A DNA stretch of 6,191 nucleotides from Lysobacterales bacterium UBA2790. Lineage in GTDB: Bacteria > Pseudomonadota > Gammaproteobacteria > Xanthomonadales > Xanthomonadaceae. Location: positions 1,606 to 7,796 of the forward strand of contig DEHW01000108.1 in NCBI GenBank assembly GCA_002352135.1. The letters run 5' to 3'. How positions within the stretch are numbered: position 1 is the first letter of the stretch; each line of letters starts with the position of its first letter. The notes beneath the pieces are model-generated. The model did no database searches and was not told the DNA's origin. It saw only the letters and a program-made list of their open reading frames with translations. Of this stretch, positions 1-6,191 are shown in pieces. Both the position numbers and the translations under genes were made by a program.

Positions 1-1733
1 TCCCACCAACGCTGCAGGAACAGGGCGCGATCATCGAGCTGGATCGCCAGCAGATCTGCTTCGCTGAAGTGAGAGGCGGCCTGCAGGTCATCGCGAATCT
101 GGCGCTGCCTTGCACCCAGGTCGTAGCCGCCATCGCCGATCAGCGCCAGCGCTTCCGCATCCACCACGCGCGAATTCGCCGTCCACAGACGCTGGTCTGT
201 CGGACGAATCACGCTCGGCGCGGCATCGGGTGGCATCCAGCCGTCCCAGTCGCATCCGCGCGCAGGAATCAGGGGTGCTTTCGGATCACAGTCGCCGATC
301 CGGTGCGGAATGCGGCCGATCAATGTCCATGCGATGTCGCCGTGGCGATCACCGACCAACAGGTTCTGTGCGGGCACGCCTGCCGAATGCGCCACATCAA
401 GGGCGTCGTCGATGTTGCCGACCTGTAGCAAGCGACCGAGGTCGAGATTGATGGCGCCCGGCTGATGCGCTGTCCAGCGCAGCGCGAGGCTGTGTGTGTC
501 GTCGAGATCATGCAGGATCGGACCCCAGCGGGTTTCGCGAATGCTGAGGATTTCCGGGTTTCCGCCGTGCGTGTCGAGGGTTTCTTCCACCACTTCGACG
601 CTGGCCTCACCCTCGGCGGTGCGGTAGCGGGTGTGCGCTTTGTCCAGCCATTCGACGAGCACCCAATCGGCCCAGTCGCCGTAGCTGTTGGTAAATCCCC
701 AGGCGATGTGACGATTGCTGCCGACCACCAGTGTTGGCACGCCGGGCAGCGAGACGCCGGTGGCGTCGACTTGCCCGTCCGGTGCGGCCGCGTCGGGATA
801 AATCAGTCGCGTGCGAAACCAGATATTCGGCGCGCGCAGACCGAGGTGCATGTCGTCCGCCACGATGGCACGCCCATCGGCGGTCAAACCGCCCGCCACG
901 GCGAAGTTGTTGCTGCCGACAGGAGCGGCATTTTGGTCAACTACCGAGGAGGACAAGTTGGTGCCTGACTGCACTGGCTCATCCTGCGTTTCCAGCGGTT
1001 CCGGTGTCGCCTGCCAGGGTTTGAAGGGTGACTTGAACGCGGCGCGAATCTGCCCCGCGCTCAGCGCGGCGCGCGCATCACCCATCAGTGGTGCGTCCCA
1101 CTCACTGCCATCGGCCGCCAGCAGGTTCACGACCTCAGACGGCAGGTGTTCGCGCATCTGCAGCCAAGCCAGCTCGCGGCGGTTCTGGCTGTCCTGCAGA
1201 TCAAAGAACATCGCGAAACCGGCCAGCAGACTGTCTTCGGGCTTCCATACGCCGGGCTGGTGGCGTAACAGCCAATAGGCCCAGGGGCGGGTCTCCAGCG
1301 CGGCGATACCCGCATTGACGCCGTCGGCATAGGCGCTCAGTGCCGCTTGGTCATCCTCTGACAGCGCCAAGACCGCCTGTTGGGCGCGGTAGCGCATGCG
1401 GTGCAGCCGATTAGCGCGATCTCTGGGCAGTGCCACGGGGCCGAACAAGCTGCCCAGTTCGCCGGCGGCGGAACGGCGCAGCAAGTCCATTTCGAAAAAG
1501 CGCTCTTGGGCATGCACAAACCCCAGCGCCCGCAGTGCGTCCTGTCGACTTGCCGCGCGGATAGTCGCCGTGCCCAGTTCGTCGCGCTCGATGTGCGCCT
1601 CTGCACCCAGGCCAGACAGCACGAGCTTGCCATCCAGTGTCGGCAGGCTTTCCTGCAATGCCCACCAAGCGCCACCAACGATCAGGACCAGCCCAACAAC
1701 AGCCAACAGCAACAAACGACGAATCCAGGCCAC
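1..1733 (-). CDS. Penicillin acylase family (S45, Ntn-hydrolase) protein, C-terminus cut by window edge
   Basis: Reading the minus strand from a GTG at 1733 gives 577 codons without a stop, running off the left edge. Family members are usually about 750-850 residues, so roughly 200 or more are missing. Residues 5-25 are two arginines followed by a hydrophobic stretch, a signal peptide or membrane anchor that implies a periplasmic enzyme. Family landmarks appear in order: GFVHAQERFFEMDLLRR (71-87), YADGVNAG (135-142), GSNNFAVAGG (273-282), ADDMHLGLRAPNIW (292-305), IAWGFTNSYGDWADW (343-357), TRWGPILHD (401-409), AQNLLVGDRHGDIAW (455-469) and TANSR (518-522). Ser274 is the expected nucleophile and new beta-chain N-terminus after cleavage at Gly273; Asn457 is the likely oxyanion-hole Asn. 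The family hydrolyses amide-linked acyl groups (beta-lactam side chains, acyl-homoserine lactones, others); the substrate here cannot be read from sequence. Cys482 and Cys494 could form a disulfide. The start is uncertain: no strong Shine-Dalgarno precedes GTG 1733, but it places the basic residues and the hydrophobic segment correctly. It is transcribed divergently from ilvA. Confidence 0.93.
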   Translation of the reverse strand, partial: MAWIRRLLLLAVVGLVLIVGGAWWALQESLPTLDGKLVLSGLGAEAHIERDELGTATIRAASRQDALRALGFVHAQERFFEMDLLRRSAAGELGSLFGPVALPRDRANRLHRMRYRAQQAVLALSEDDQAALSAYADGVNAGIAALETRPWAYWLLRHQPGVWKPEDSLLAGFAMFFDLQDSQNRRELAWLQMREHLPSEVVNLLAADGSEWDAPLMGDARAALSAGQIRAAFKSPFKPWQATPEPLETQDEPVQSGTNLSSSVVDQNAAPVGSNNFAVAGGLTADGRAIVADDMHLGLRAPNIWFRTRLIYPDAAAPDGQVDATGVSLPGVPTLVVGSNRHIAWGFTNSYGDWADWVLVEWLDKAHTRYRTAEGEASVEVVEETLDTHGGNPEILSIRETRWGPILHDLDDTHSLALRWTAHQPGAINLDLGRLLQVGNIDDALDVAHSAGVPAQNLLVGDRHGDIAWTLIGRIPHRIGDCDPKAPLIPARGCDWDGWMPPDAAPSVIRPTDQRLWTANSRVVDAEALALIGDGGYDLGARQRQIRDDLQAASHFSEADLLAIQLDDRALFLQRWW

Positions 1734-1867
1734 GACAATGCTCGTTCGGAAAGGAGAGGCGCGAAGTGCATCATTGATGGGCGACTTTTGCCAGTGGCGT
1801 GGCGCGCCAGTTCGCGCCAATCCGTCTTCGAGTCGTCCCGGACGCGCACAGTGTCGAGTCGAGCCCC

Positions 1868-1873
1868 TATGAT
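1868..1873 (+). promoter_or_regulatory. Possible -10 box for ilvA
   Basis: TATGAT matches the sigma-70 -10 consensus at five of six positions and lies 58 bases before the ilvA GTG. The matching -35 position with a 17-base spacer (1845-1850, CGCACA) fits at only three of six, so this is a weak candidate. If it is used, transcription would start near 1880, and the inverted repeat at 1885-1904 would form a hairpin almost at the 5' end of the mRNA. Confidence 0.25.
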
Positions 1874-1882
1874 TCGGCAGAA

Positions 1883-1906
1883 CGACGCGCTGGATTCAGC
1901 GCGTTG
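1883..1906 (+). repeat. Inverted repeat (hairpin) in the ilvA upstream region
   Basis: ACGCGCTG (1885-1892) is followed by the four-base loop GATT and then its exact reverse complement CAGCGCGT (1897-1904). The stem can be extended by a G-T pair (1884/1905) and a C-G pair (1883/1906). It ends 25 bases before the ilvA start codon. No T-run follows, so it is not a standard terminator. It could be an operator for a dimeric regulator, or a 5'-UTR hairpin affecting ilvA translation or mRNA stability. The symmetry is seen directly; the function is inferred. Confidence 0.5.
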
Positions 1907-1931
1907 CCGTCCCTCGTCATGCAGGTAGTCC

Positions 1932-3506
1932 GTGAACACCCCGAACCCGTTGAATGCGTCCCCCGATCTGTCGGTTGCCGATGACTATCTGCGCCGGATT
2001 CTGCGCTCGAGGGTGTATGACGTGGCGCGCGAGACCGAGTTGGAGTTCGCGCCGCGCTTGTCCAGTCGATGCCAGGCGAAGGTGTTCTTGAAGCGCGAGG
2101 ACAACCAGCCGGTGTTTTCGTTCAAGCTGCGCGGTGCCTACAACAAGATGGTTGGCTTGAGCTCCGAGGAGCGCGCTCGCGGCGTGCTGGCCGCCTCGGC
2201 GGGCAATCATGCACAAGGCGTGGCGCTGGCTGCGCGACGTTTGGGCTGTCGCGCCGTGATCGTGATGCCGGTGACCACGCCTCAAATGAAGATCGATGCC
2301 GTCCGTAGTCATGGCGGCGACGCGGTCCATGTCGTTCTGCATGGCGATTCCTACAGCGATGCCTACGCGCAGGCTCAGCAATTGCTGGCCAGCGAGGGCT
2401 ACACCTTTGTTCATCCGTTCGATGATCCTGAGGTGATTGCCGGGCAGGGCACGGTCGGCATGGAGATCCTGCGACAACACACCGATGATCTTCATGCGGT
2501 CTTCGTTCCGATTGGCGGTGGCGGACTGGCCGCAGGTGTGGCCGCGTACATCAAGTCCTTGCGTCCCGAAGTGCGGGTGATTGGCGTGCAGACCCATGAT
2601 TCCTGTGCCATGGCGCAGTCGATCCGCGCAGGTGAGGTGGTGAGCTTGCCGGACGTTGGCCTGTTTTCCGATGGCACGGCGGTCAAACGTGTCGGCGATG
2701 AGACCTTTCGTTTGTGTCGGGCCTTGCTGGACGAAGTGATTTGCGTGGACACCGACGAGCTGTGTGCTGCGATCAAGGATGTGTTCGCCGATACGCGCAG
2801 CCTGCTGGAGCCTGCGGGTGCCTTGTCGATTGCGGGCTTGAAGGCTTACGCCGCGCGCAGCGGTCATGCCGGAGAGACGCTGGTGGCCATCACATCGGGT
2901 GCCAATCTGAACTTCGACCGCATGCGCTTTGTCGCCGAGCGGGCGGAAACCGGCGAGCAGCGTGAGGCGCTGCTGGCGGTAAGCATTCCCGAAGAGCGCG
3001 GCAGCTTCCGACGTTTTTGTGGTTTGCTGGGCGGGCGCAACATCACCGAGTTCAACTACCGCATCAGTGATGCACGCTCGGCGCACATCTTTGTCGGCCT
3101 GCAGACCAGTGGGCGGAGCGATGAAAGTTCGATCATTGCGCGGGCGTTCGCTAGCGAGGGATTCGCCACACTCGATCTCACCCACGATGAACTGGCCAAG
3201 CTGCATCTGCGGCACATGATCGGCGGCAAGTCCGCTCTGGCCAGGGATGAGCGACTGTTCCGCTTCGATTTTCCCGAGCGTCCAGGTGCCTTGATGACGT
3301 TTCTCGCCGCCATGCATCCCGACTGGAACATCAGCCTGTTCAACTACCGCAATCACGGCGCTGATTACGGGCGCATTCTGGTGGGATTGCAGGTGCCGCC
3401 GTCTGATCAATCCCAGTTCGAGGCATTTCTGCGTGGCTTGGGCTATCCGCATAGCGATGAAACGGCCAATCCCGCGTACCGGCTATTGCTGGCGGCCCAG
3501 CCATGA
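1932..3506 (+). CDS. ilvA: Threonine ammonia-lyase (threonine deaminase), biosynthetic, long form
   Basis: This is the PLP enzyme that deaminates L-threonine to 2-oxobutanoate and ammonia, the first committed step of isoleucine synthesis, in the cytoplasm. The 524 residues match the long form (E. coli IlvA has 514). The catalytic domain spans about 1-335: PVFSFKLRGAY (60-70) carries the PLP-binding Lys65, SAGNHAQG (89-96) is the substrate loop, PIGGGGLAAG (193-202) is the phosphate-binding tetraglycine loop, and EPAGA (293-297) and TSGANLNF (321-328) complete the fold. Two ACT-like regulatory domains follow: about 346-425, with FNYRISD (374-380), and about 441-515, with FPERPGALMTF (447-457) and FNYRNHGADYGR (470-481). 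Two such domains are known for isoleucine inhibition and valine activation of tetramers, whereas catabolic TdcB lacks them. The GTG start is firm: an in-frame TAG lies at 1926-1928 and the N-terminus aligns with the family. The ribosome site is weak (CAGG at 1922-1925). The stop overlaps the next gene's ATG. Confidence 0.98.
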   Translation: MNTPNPLNASPDLSVADDYLRRILRSRVYDVARETELEFAPRLSSRCQAKVFLKREDNQPVFSFKLRGAYNKMVGLSSEERARGVLAASAGNHAQGVALAARRLGCRAVIVMPVTTPQMKIDAVRSHGGDAVHVVLHGDSYSDAYAQAQQLLASEGYTFVHPFDDPEVIAGQGTVGMEILRQHTDDLHAVFVPIGGGGLAAGVAAYIKSLRPEVRVIGVQTHDSCAMAQSIRAGEVVSLPDVGLFSDGTAVKRVGDETFRLCRALLDEVICVDTDELCAAIKDVFADTRSLLEPAGALSIAGLKAYAARSGHAGETLVAITSGANLNFDRMRFVAERAETGEQREALLAVSIPEERGSFRRFCGLLGGRNITEFNYRISDARSAHIFVGLQTSGRSDESSIIARAFASEGFATLDLTHDELAKLHLRHMIGGKSALARDERLFRFDFPERPGALMTFLAAMHPDWNISLFNYRNHGADYGRILVGLQVPPSDQSQFEAFLRGLGYPHSDETANPAYRLLLAAQP

Positions 3507-4300
3507 ATCCTACCCTGTCGAACCTGCAGGGCGAATCCAGCGGGGCGGAATGGTGTCTGCGCATGCTGGGTGTTGGCAGCAGCGCCGCAGTTGAACTGGG
3601 GTCGTCTTCGGCGGTGCTGGAATGTGACGCCAAGCCCGTGCTGATGATCGATTGCGGCACCGAGGCGTTGACACGCTATCTCGACATCTACGGTCAGCCG
3701 CCGGAGGCCCTGTTCATCACACACGCCCATCTCGACCACATTGGCGGCATGGAGCGCTTATTCTTCCAGTTGTATTTCGATCCGGAGCGGCGTGGTCGCT
3801 GTCGTCTATTTCTGCCCGCTGCGCTGATCCCGATCCTGCAGTCCCGCCTGGCGGATTACCCCAGCGTGCTGGCCGAGGGCGGCGCCAATTTTTGGGACGC
3901 GTTCGCGGTCGTACCGGTTTCGCAAGGCTTCTGGCACCGCGGCTTGCATTTCGATGTGTTTGCGGCGCGGCACCACGCGCCGAATACCGCGTTTGGCTTG
4001 GCCCTGCGCGGCAGTTTTGTTTTCACTGGCGACACACGGCCGATCCCTGAGATCCTGCAGACTTATGAACAAGAGCTGTTGCTGCACGACTGCGGCTTGC
4101 AGGGCAATCCGTCCCACACTGGACTGGACGATGTGCTGCGCGAGTATCCTCGAGACTGGGATATGCGCCTGCGTCTCTACCATTACGGCAGCGAGGCCGC
4201 GGCTGAGGCCATGCGTGCCACGGGTTTTCATGTGTTGAGACGAGATGAGCAGATTGCTCTGGCAGCGCCGTCAGCGCACGCTGAACGTGCAACGGCGTAA
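3503..4300 (+). CDS. Metallo-beta-lactamase-fold hydrolase, RNase Z-like type, function unknown
   Basis: A 265-residue cytoplasmic protein with no signal peptide and no membrane segment. The N-terminal strand motif LGVGSSAAVELGSSSAVLE (22-40) and the MIDCGTEA stretch (48-55) open the fold. THAHLDHIGGME (73-84) is the HxHxDH zinc site (His74, His76, Asp78, His79). His157 or His158 in RHHAPNTAFG, Asp177 in FTGDTRP and His227 in LYHYG are the likely remaining ligands. The GDTRP element, the following LLHDC and SHTGLDD (204-210) resemble RNase Z and its short relatives (COG1234-like). I see no tRNA-binding exosite arm, so true tRNA 3' processing is doubtful. A phosphodiesterase or other hydrolase acting on a small molecule or nucleic acid is possible. 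Its ATG overlaps the ilvA stop by four bases (ATGA), so translation is probably coupled to ilvA. The link to isoleucine metabolism is only inferred from this position. Confidence 0.92.
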   Translation: MNPTLSNLQGESSGAEWCLRMLGVGSSAAVELGSSSAVLECDAKPVLMIDCGTEALTRYLDIYGQPPEALFITHAHLDHIGGMERLFFQLYFDPERRGRCRLFLPAALIPILQSRLADYPSVLAEGGANFWDAFAVVPVSQGFWHRGLHFDVFAARHHAPNTAFGLALRGSFVFTGDTRPIPEILQTYEQELLLHDCGLQGNPSHTGLDDVLREYPRDWDMRLRLYHYGSEAAAEAMRATGFHVLRRDEQIALAAPSAHAERATA

Positions 4301-4346
4301 CGAAACGTCTGCCGCATTGCGCCACGACCTGCTGTTCCTCTCTTGC

Positions 4347-4374
4347 TGGTTGCCTTGCAACTGCTTGATTTTTT
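4347..4374 (+). terminator. Weak candidate Rho-independent terminator for ilvA-MBL
   Basis: GTTGC (4349-4353), a three-base loop CTT and GCAAC (4357-4361) form a perfect five-base-pair stem, extendable by two wobble pairs. A run of six T residues follows at 4369-4374. The stem is short and seven bases separate it from the T-run, so it is a poor match to an efficient intrinsic terminator. Its position, 47 bases after the MBL stop codon, is right for ending the ilvA-MBL transcript. Confidence 0.35.
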
Positions 4375-4455
4375 GACTGCTTGGCTTTCGTGCGGAAGCC
4401 CCGTCGTGCCGCTTGGCCTCTCCATCGAGTCGACAAGGTTTGCCGTCAAATCCCC

Positions 4456-4477
4456 CAGGCGCTAGGCTAAGTGCCTG
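4456..4477 (+). repeat. Hairpin immediately upstream of the cytochrome start
   Basis: CAGGCGCT (4456-4463), the six-base loop AGGCTA and AGTGCCTG (4470-4477) pair over eight positions with one G-U. It ends eight bases before the ATG at 4486, where a ribosome-binding site would lie, and no T-tract follows. It may mask the translation start, act as an operator, or have no function. Confidence 0.4.
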
Positions 4478-4485
4478 ATTTGCAG

Positions 4486-6191
4486 ATGTGGTGGCGCATG
4501 TTTTGGCGAAGTCCTTTGACGCGCTTCGGGCGCTGGATGGGTGGGGTGGGCCTGCTGGTTCTCGGCGCGGCAGCCTTTGCGGCGGGCGAGGGCGTGATCG
4601 ACTTCACGCCACGAGGCACCCAGCCAGGTCTGGTCCACGACATTCAGAGCTCAGGCAATTGTGCCGGATGCCACAGCGGCGGCGCCTTGGAAACCTATTA
4701 CCCTGCGGTCGGTTGGCAGGGCAGCATGATGGCCAATTCGAGCCGCGATCCGTTGTTCTGGGCAGCACTGGATGTCGCCAATGCCGACGGCGAGGCGCTT
4801 GGTCTGGAAGGGATCGGTGAGTTCTGTCTGCGTTGTCACACGCCGGAAGGCTGGTTTGGCGGGCGGGTGCGCAAGGACGGTTCGGGCGGCATCGTCGATG
4901 GTGCCAACGGCTGCCGCCTGCAGGGATCGCACGATCAGGCCTCGTTGTTCAACAACGACTACGCGGGCATCGGTTGTCATACCTGCCATCGCATGCAGGC
5001 GCAGGGCCCGCAAGGCGAGCCCGGCATTCGCGAAAATGCCGATTTCTGGCTGGACGATCAGAGTTGCCCGAATGGCGCGAACGAGCCTTGTCGTGCCGGT
5101 CCCTACAGCTACCCTATTCAACATTTCGGTGCGCCCTTCGAGCCACCCCACCCGTGGAAATTTTCCGCGTTTCATACGCAAAGCGAACATTGTGGAAGTT
5201 GCCACAATGTGAGTTCGCCAACGGTCGGTGGACAGATTCTGCGCACGCTCATCGACAACAGCGGTGTCGATACTGGGATTGCCTTCCCCATCGAGCGGAC
5301 CTATTCGGAGTGGCTTGCCAGCGACTTCGCCGGCGAAGCGCTGTTCGCCGATGGTGCCGAGGCAAATGGCGTGGTCCACACCACCTCGTCCGTGGCGCCC
5401 GCCCAGCCCTGTCAGCAGTGCCATATGCCGAATGCCTACGACCCCGATCCCGAGGTGCATTTCGAGGCGGCAGCGGGCGGCCCCAACCGCAATGGCAATT
5501 TGCCGCAGCATCATTTTGCCGGGGCCAACACCTGGATTCCGCAGATCCTCAAGGGCGAGTTTCCCAACCTCAATCTGAGCACGGCGTTCGATCAGGCCAG
5601 TCAACGCTCGCTGCAGATGCTGACCGAACAGAGTGCGACGCTTGAGGTCACCGGATCTCGTGAGGCGGACGCGCTGAGTGTCAACGTCAAGGTGACCAAT
5701 CTGAGCGGTCACAAGCTGCCCACCGGCTACTCGGAAGGGCGGCGGATGTGGTTGGAGATCCGCGTCTTCGACGCCAGCGACACCCTGCTGTGGAGCGATG
5801 GCGTTTTTGATCCCGATACGGGAGCGCTGAGCAGCAGCGCGCAGACGCGGATTTACGAGGTCAAACAGGGCATCTGGGACAGCGCGTCCAGCACCTGCAA
5901 GACTTCCGATGCGCAAGGTCGCGAGATGTTTCACTTCGCCCTCAATAATTGCATCGCCAAGGACAACCGCATTCCGCCGCTGGGCTTTACCGGTGGCGAC
6001 AACCCGGAAATCGCGCCGGTCGGCATCAGCTATCCGACTGACCCCTCGGGAGCGCATCGGCTGGTGAATTTCGATCAGGCGAGCTATTCGATCGCGTTGC
6101 CCGAGGGAACGCCCGCCGGTGTGCGCGTCGAGGCGCGGCTGCAATTCCAGGTGGCCAGCAGGGACTACATCGAGTTCCTGCGCAATCAGGC
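4486..6191 (+). CDS. Exported multihaem c-type cytochrome (five CXXCH), C-terminus cut by window edge
   Basis: An open frame of 568 codons runs off the right edge. Residues 8-32 form a signal peptide: RSPLTRFGR, then a hydrophobic core and an AFA-A site after residue 32, giving a periplasmic protein. Five haem sites follow: CAGCH (59-63), CLRCH (114-118), CHTCH (164-168), CGSCH (236-240) and CQQCHMP (309-315). The domain resembles the cytochrome c554 / HAO-like multihaem group. Many spare histidines (51, 149, 213, 222, 230, 235, 298, 342, 343) could be distal ligands. Cys143, Cys194 and Cys202 are not in haem motifs. From about 385 the protein has no haem site; it looks beta-rich and contains TNLSGHKLPTGYSEGRRMW (404-422), a motif I recall from related multihaem cytochromes. 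The likely role is periplasmic electron transfer; donor, acceptor and any catalytic activity are unknown. An in-frame TAA at 4468-4470 limits the start. ATG 4486 or ATG 4498 (with GGTGG at 4490-4494) are both possible, and the signal peptide works from either. Confidence 0.93.
   Translation, partial: MWWRMFWRSPLTRFGRWMGGVGLLVLGAAAFAAGEGVIDFTPRGTQPGLVHDIQSSGNCAGCHSGGALETYYPAVGWQGSMMANSSRDPLFWAALDVANADGEALGLEGIGEFCLRCHTPEGWFGGRVRKDGSGGIVDGANGCRLQGSHDQASLFNNDYAGIGCHTCHRMQAQGPQGEPGIRENADFWLDDQSCPNGANEPCRAGPYSYPIQHFGAPFEPPHPWKFSAFHTQSEHCGSCHNVSSPTVGGQILRTLIDNSGVDTGIAFPIERTYSEWLASDFAGEALFADGAEANGVVHTTSSVAPAQPCQQCHMPNAYDPDPEVHFEAAAGGPNRNGNLPQHHFAGANTWIPQILKGEFPNLNLSTAFDQASQRSLQMLTEQSATLEVTGSREADALSVNVKVTNLSGHKLPTGYSEGRRMWLEIRVFDASDTLLWSDGVFDPDTGALSSSAQTRIYEVKQGIWDSASSTCKTSDAQGREMFHFALNNCIAKDNRIPPLGFTGGDNPEIAPVGISYPTDPSGAHRLVNFDQASYSIALPEGTPAGVRVEARLQFQVASRDYIEFLRNQ

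Larger units (their letters stand above)
1734..1931. promoter_or_regulatory. Divergent intergenic region between the acylase gene and ilvA
   Basis: These 198 bases separate two genes read in opposite directions, so promoters for both must lie here or inside the flanking genes. I see a perfect 8-bp inverted repeat at 1885-1904, a palindromic cluster at 1795-1819 (TGGCGCGCCA at 1800-1809 with a further CGCGCCA at 1813-1819), and the octamer TCGAGTCG twice, at 1828-1835 and 1854-1861. No open reading frame here looks like a protein gene. An AAGGAG at 1751-1756 on the plus strand leads only to a three-codon frame (GTG 1766, stop 1775). No riboswitch is recognisable, and there is no leader rich in Ile, Val, Leu or Thr codons of the kind used in ilv attenuation. 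Confidence 0.6.
4301..4485. other. Intergenic gap between the MBL gene and the cytochrome gene
   Basis: These 185 bases hold no convincing coding frame. They contain a small hairpin with a T-run (4349-4374), a short GGCTT/AAGCC inverted repeat (4384-4388 with 4396-4400), a third copy of the octamer TCGAGTCG (4425-4432) and a hairpin ending eight bases before the cytochrome start. TTGACT at 4373-4378 looks like a -35 box, but nothing resembling a -10 box lies 16-18 bases downstream, so I do not call a promoter. Confidence 0.6.

Noticed and set aside
1751..1872. Strong AAGGAG on the plus strand followed by a 3-codon frame (GTG 1766) and a 31-codon frame (ATG 1777), considered as an ilvA leader peptide
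   Set aside because: The short frame has no Ile, Leu, Val or Thr codons, the 31-codon frame has only two Val and one Leu and lies too far from AAGGAG, and no terminator/antiterminator pair follows.
1380..1928. Plus-strand open frames of 182 and 158 codons reaching toward ilvA
   Set aside because: They are mostly antisense to the N-terminal part of the acylase, which has clear motifs on the other strand, and they have no domain signature.
1682..1939. A minus-strand frame of 85 codons starting at 1939 that could precede the acylase
   Set aside because: It overlaps the acylase start in another frame and its protein shows no recognisable feature; the acylase frame itself carries the signal anchor.
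1917..3452. A 511-codon open frame on the minus strand opposite ilvA
   Set aside because: It lies almost entirely antisense to a gene with full family motifs, its translation shows no recognisable domain, and long antisense frames are common in GC-rich genes with biased codon use.
4373..4401. TTGACT at 4373-4378 as a -35 box for the cytochrome gene
   Set aside because: The matching -10 position reads AAGCCC, which has no resemblance to TATAAT, and the TTs belong to the T-run of the terminator candidate.
4618..5520. CXXCH repeats considered as a sign of a multi-copy DNA repeat or recombination within the cytochrome gene
   Set aside because: The five motifs differ in codons and flanking sequence and are spaced irregularly, as expected for haem sites rather than duplicated DNA.
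4651..6144. A 497-codon open frame on the minus strand opposite the cytochrome gene
   Set aside because: The plus strand encodes a signal peptide and five CXXCH motifs in one frame; the antisense product resembles no family I know and looks like a codon-bias shadow.

Overview
The window is about 60% G+C (estimated by eye) and tightly packed with chromosomal-type genes. There is no transposase, integrase, phage gene, CRISPR array, tRNA or rRNA that I can recognise. The gene content points to a Gram-negative, probably a gammaproteobacterium: a long two-ACT-domain biosynthetic threonine deaminase, a periplasmic penicillin-acylase-family hydrolase and an exported multihaem cytochrome c. Xanthomonadales/Lysobacterales-like is my guess, inferred from style rather than from any marker gene.

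Layout. (1) Positions 1-1733, minus strand: the 5' three quarters of a penicillin-acylase-family (Ntn-hydrolase, S45) gene that runs off the left edge. It begins with GTG, so an ATG-only reading misses it. (2) Positions 1734-1931: a divergent intergenic region with a possible promoter, a perfect 8-bp inverted repeat just before ilvA and several smaller repeats. (3) Positions 1932-3506, plus strand: complete ilvA, starting with GTG. (4) Positions 3503-4300, plus strand: a complete metallo-beta-lactamase-fold hydrolase of RNase Z-like type. Its ATG overlaps the ilvA stop (ATGA), so the two are almost certainly cotranscribed and translationally coupled. (5) Positions 4301-4485: an intergenic gap with a weak terminator candidate and a hairpin right in front of the next gene. 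(6) Positions 4486-6191, plus strand: the N-terminal 568 residues of an exported c-type cytochrome with five CXXCH haem sites and a C-terminal non-haem region, cut by the right edge.

How they work together. IlvA makes 2-oxobutanoate from threonine for isoleucine synthesis and should be inhibited by isoleucine through its C-terminal ACT-like domains. The coupled MBL hydrolase has no known link to that step and is the most interesting unknown here. The acylase and the cytochrome both act outside the cytoplasm and look like independent neighbours rather than parts of one pathway. I see no clear evidence for a novel defence or mobile system. The points worth a second look are the ilvA-MBL coupling, the inverted repeats before ilvA and the cytochrome, and the architecture of the cytochrome.
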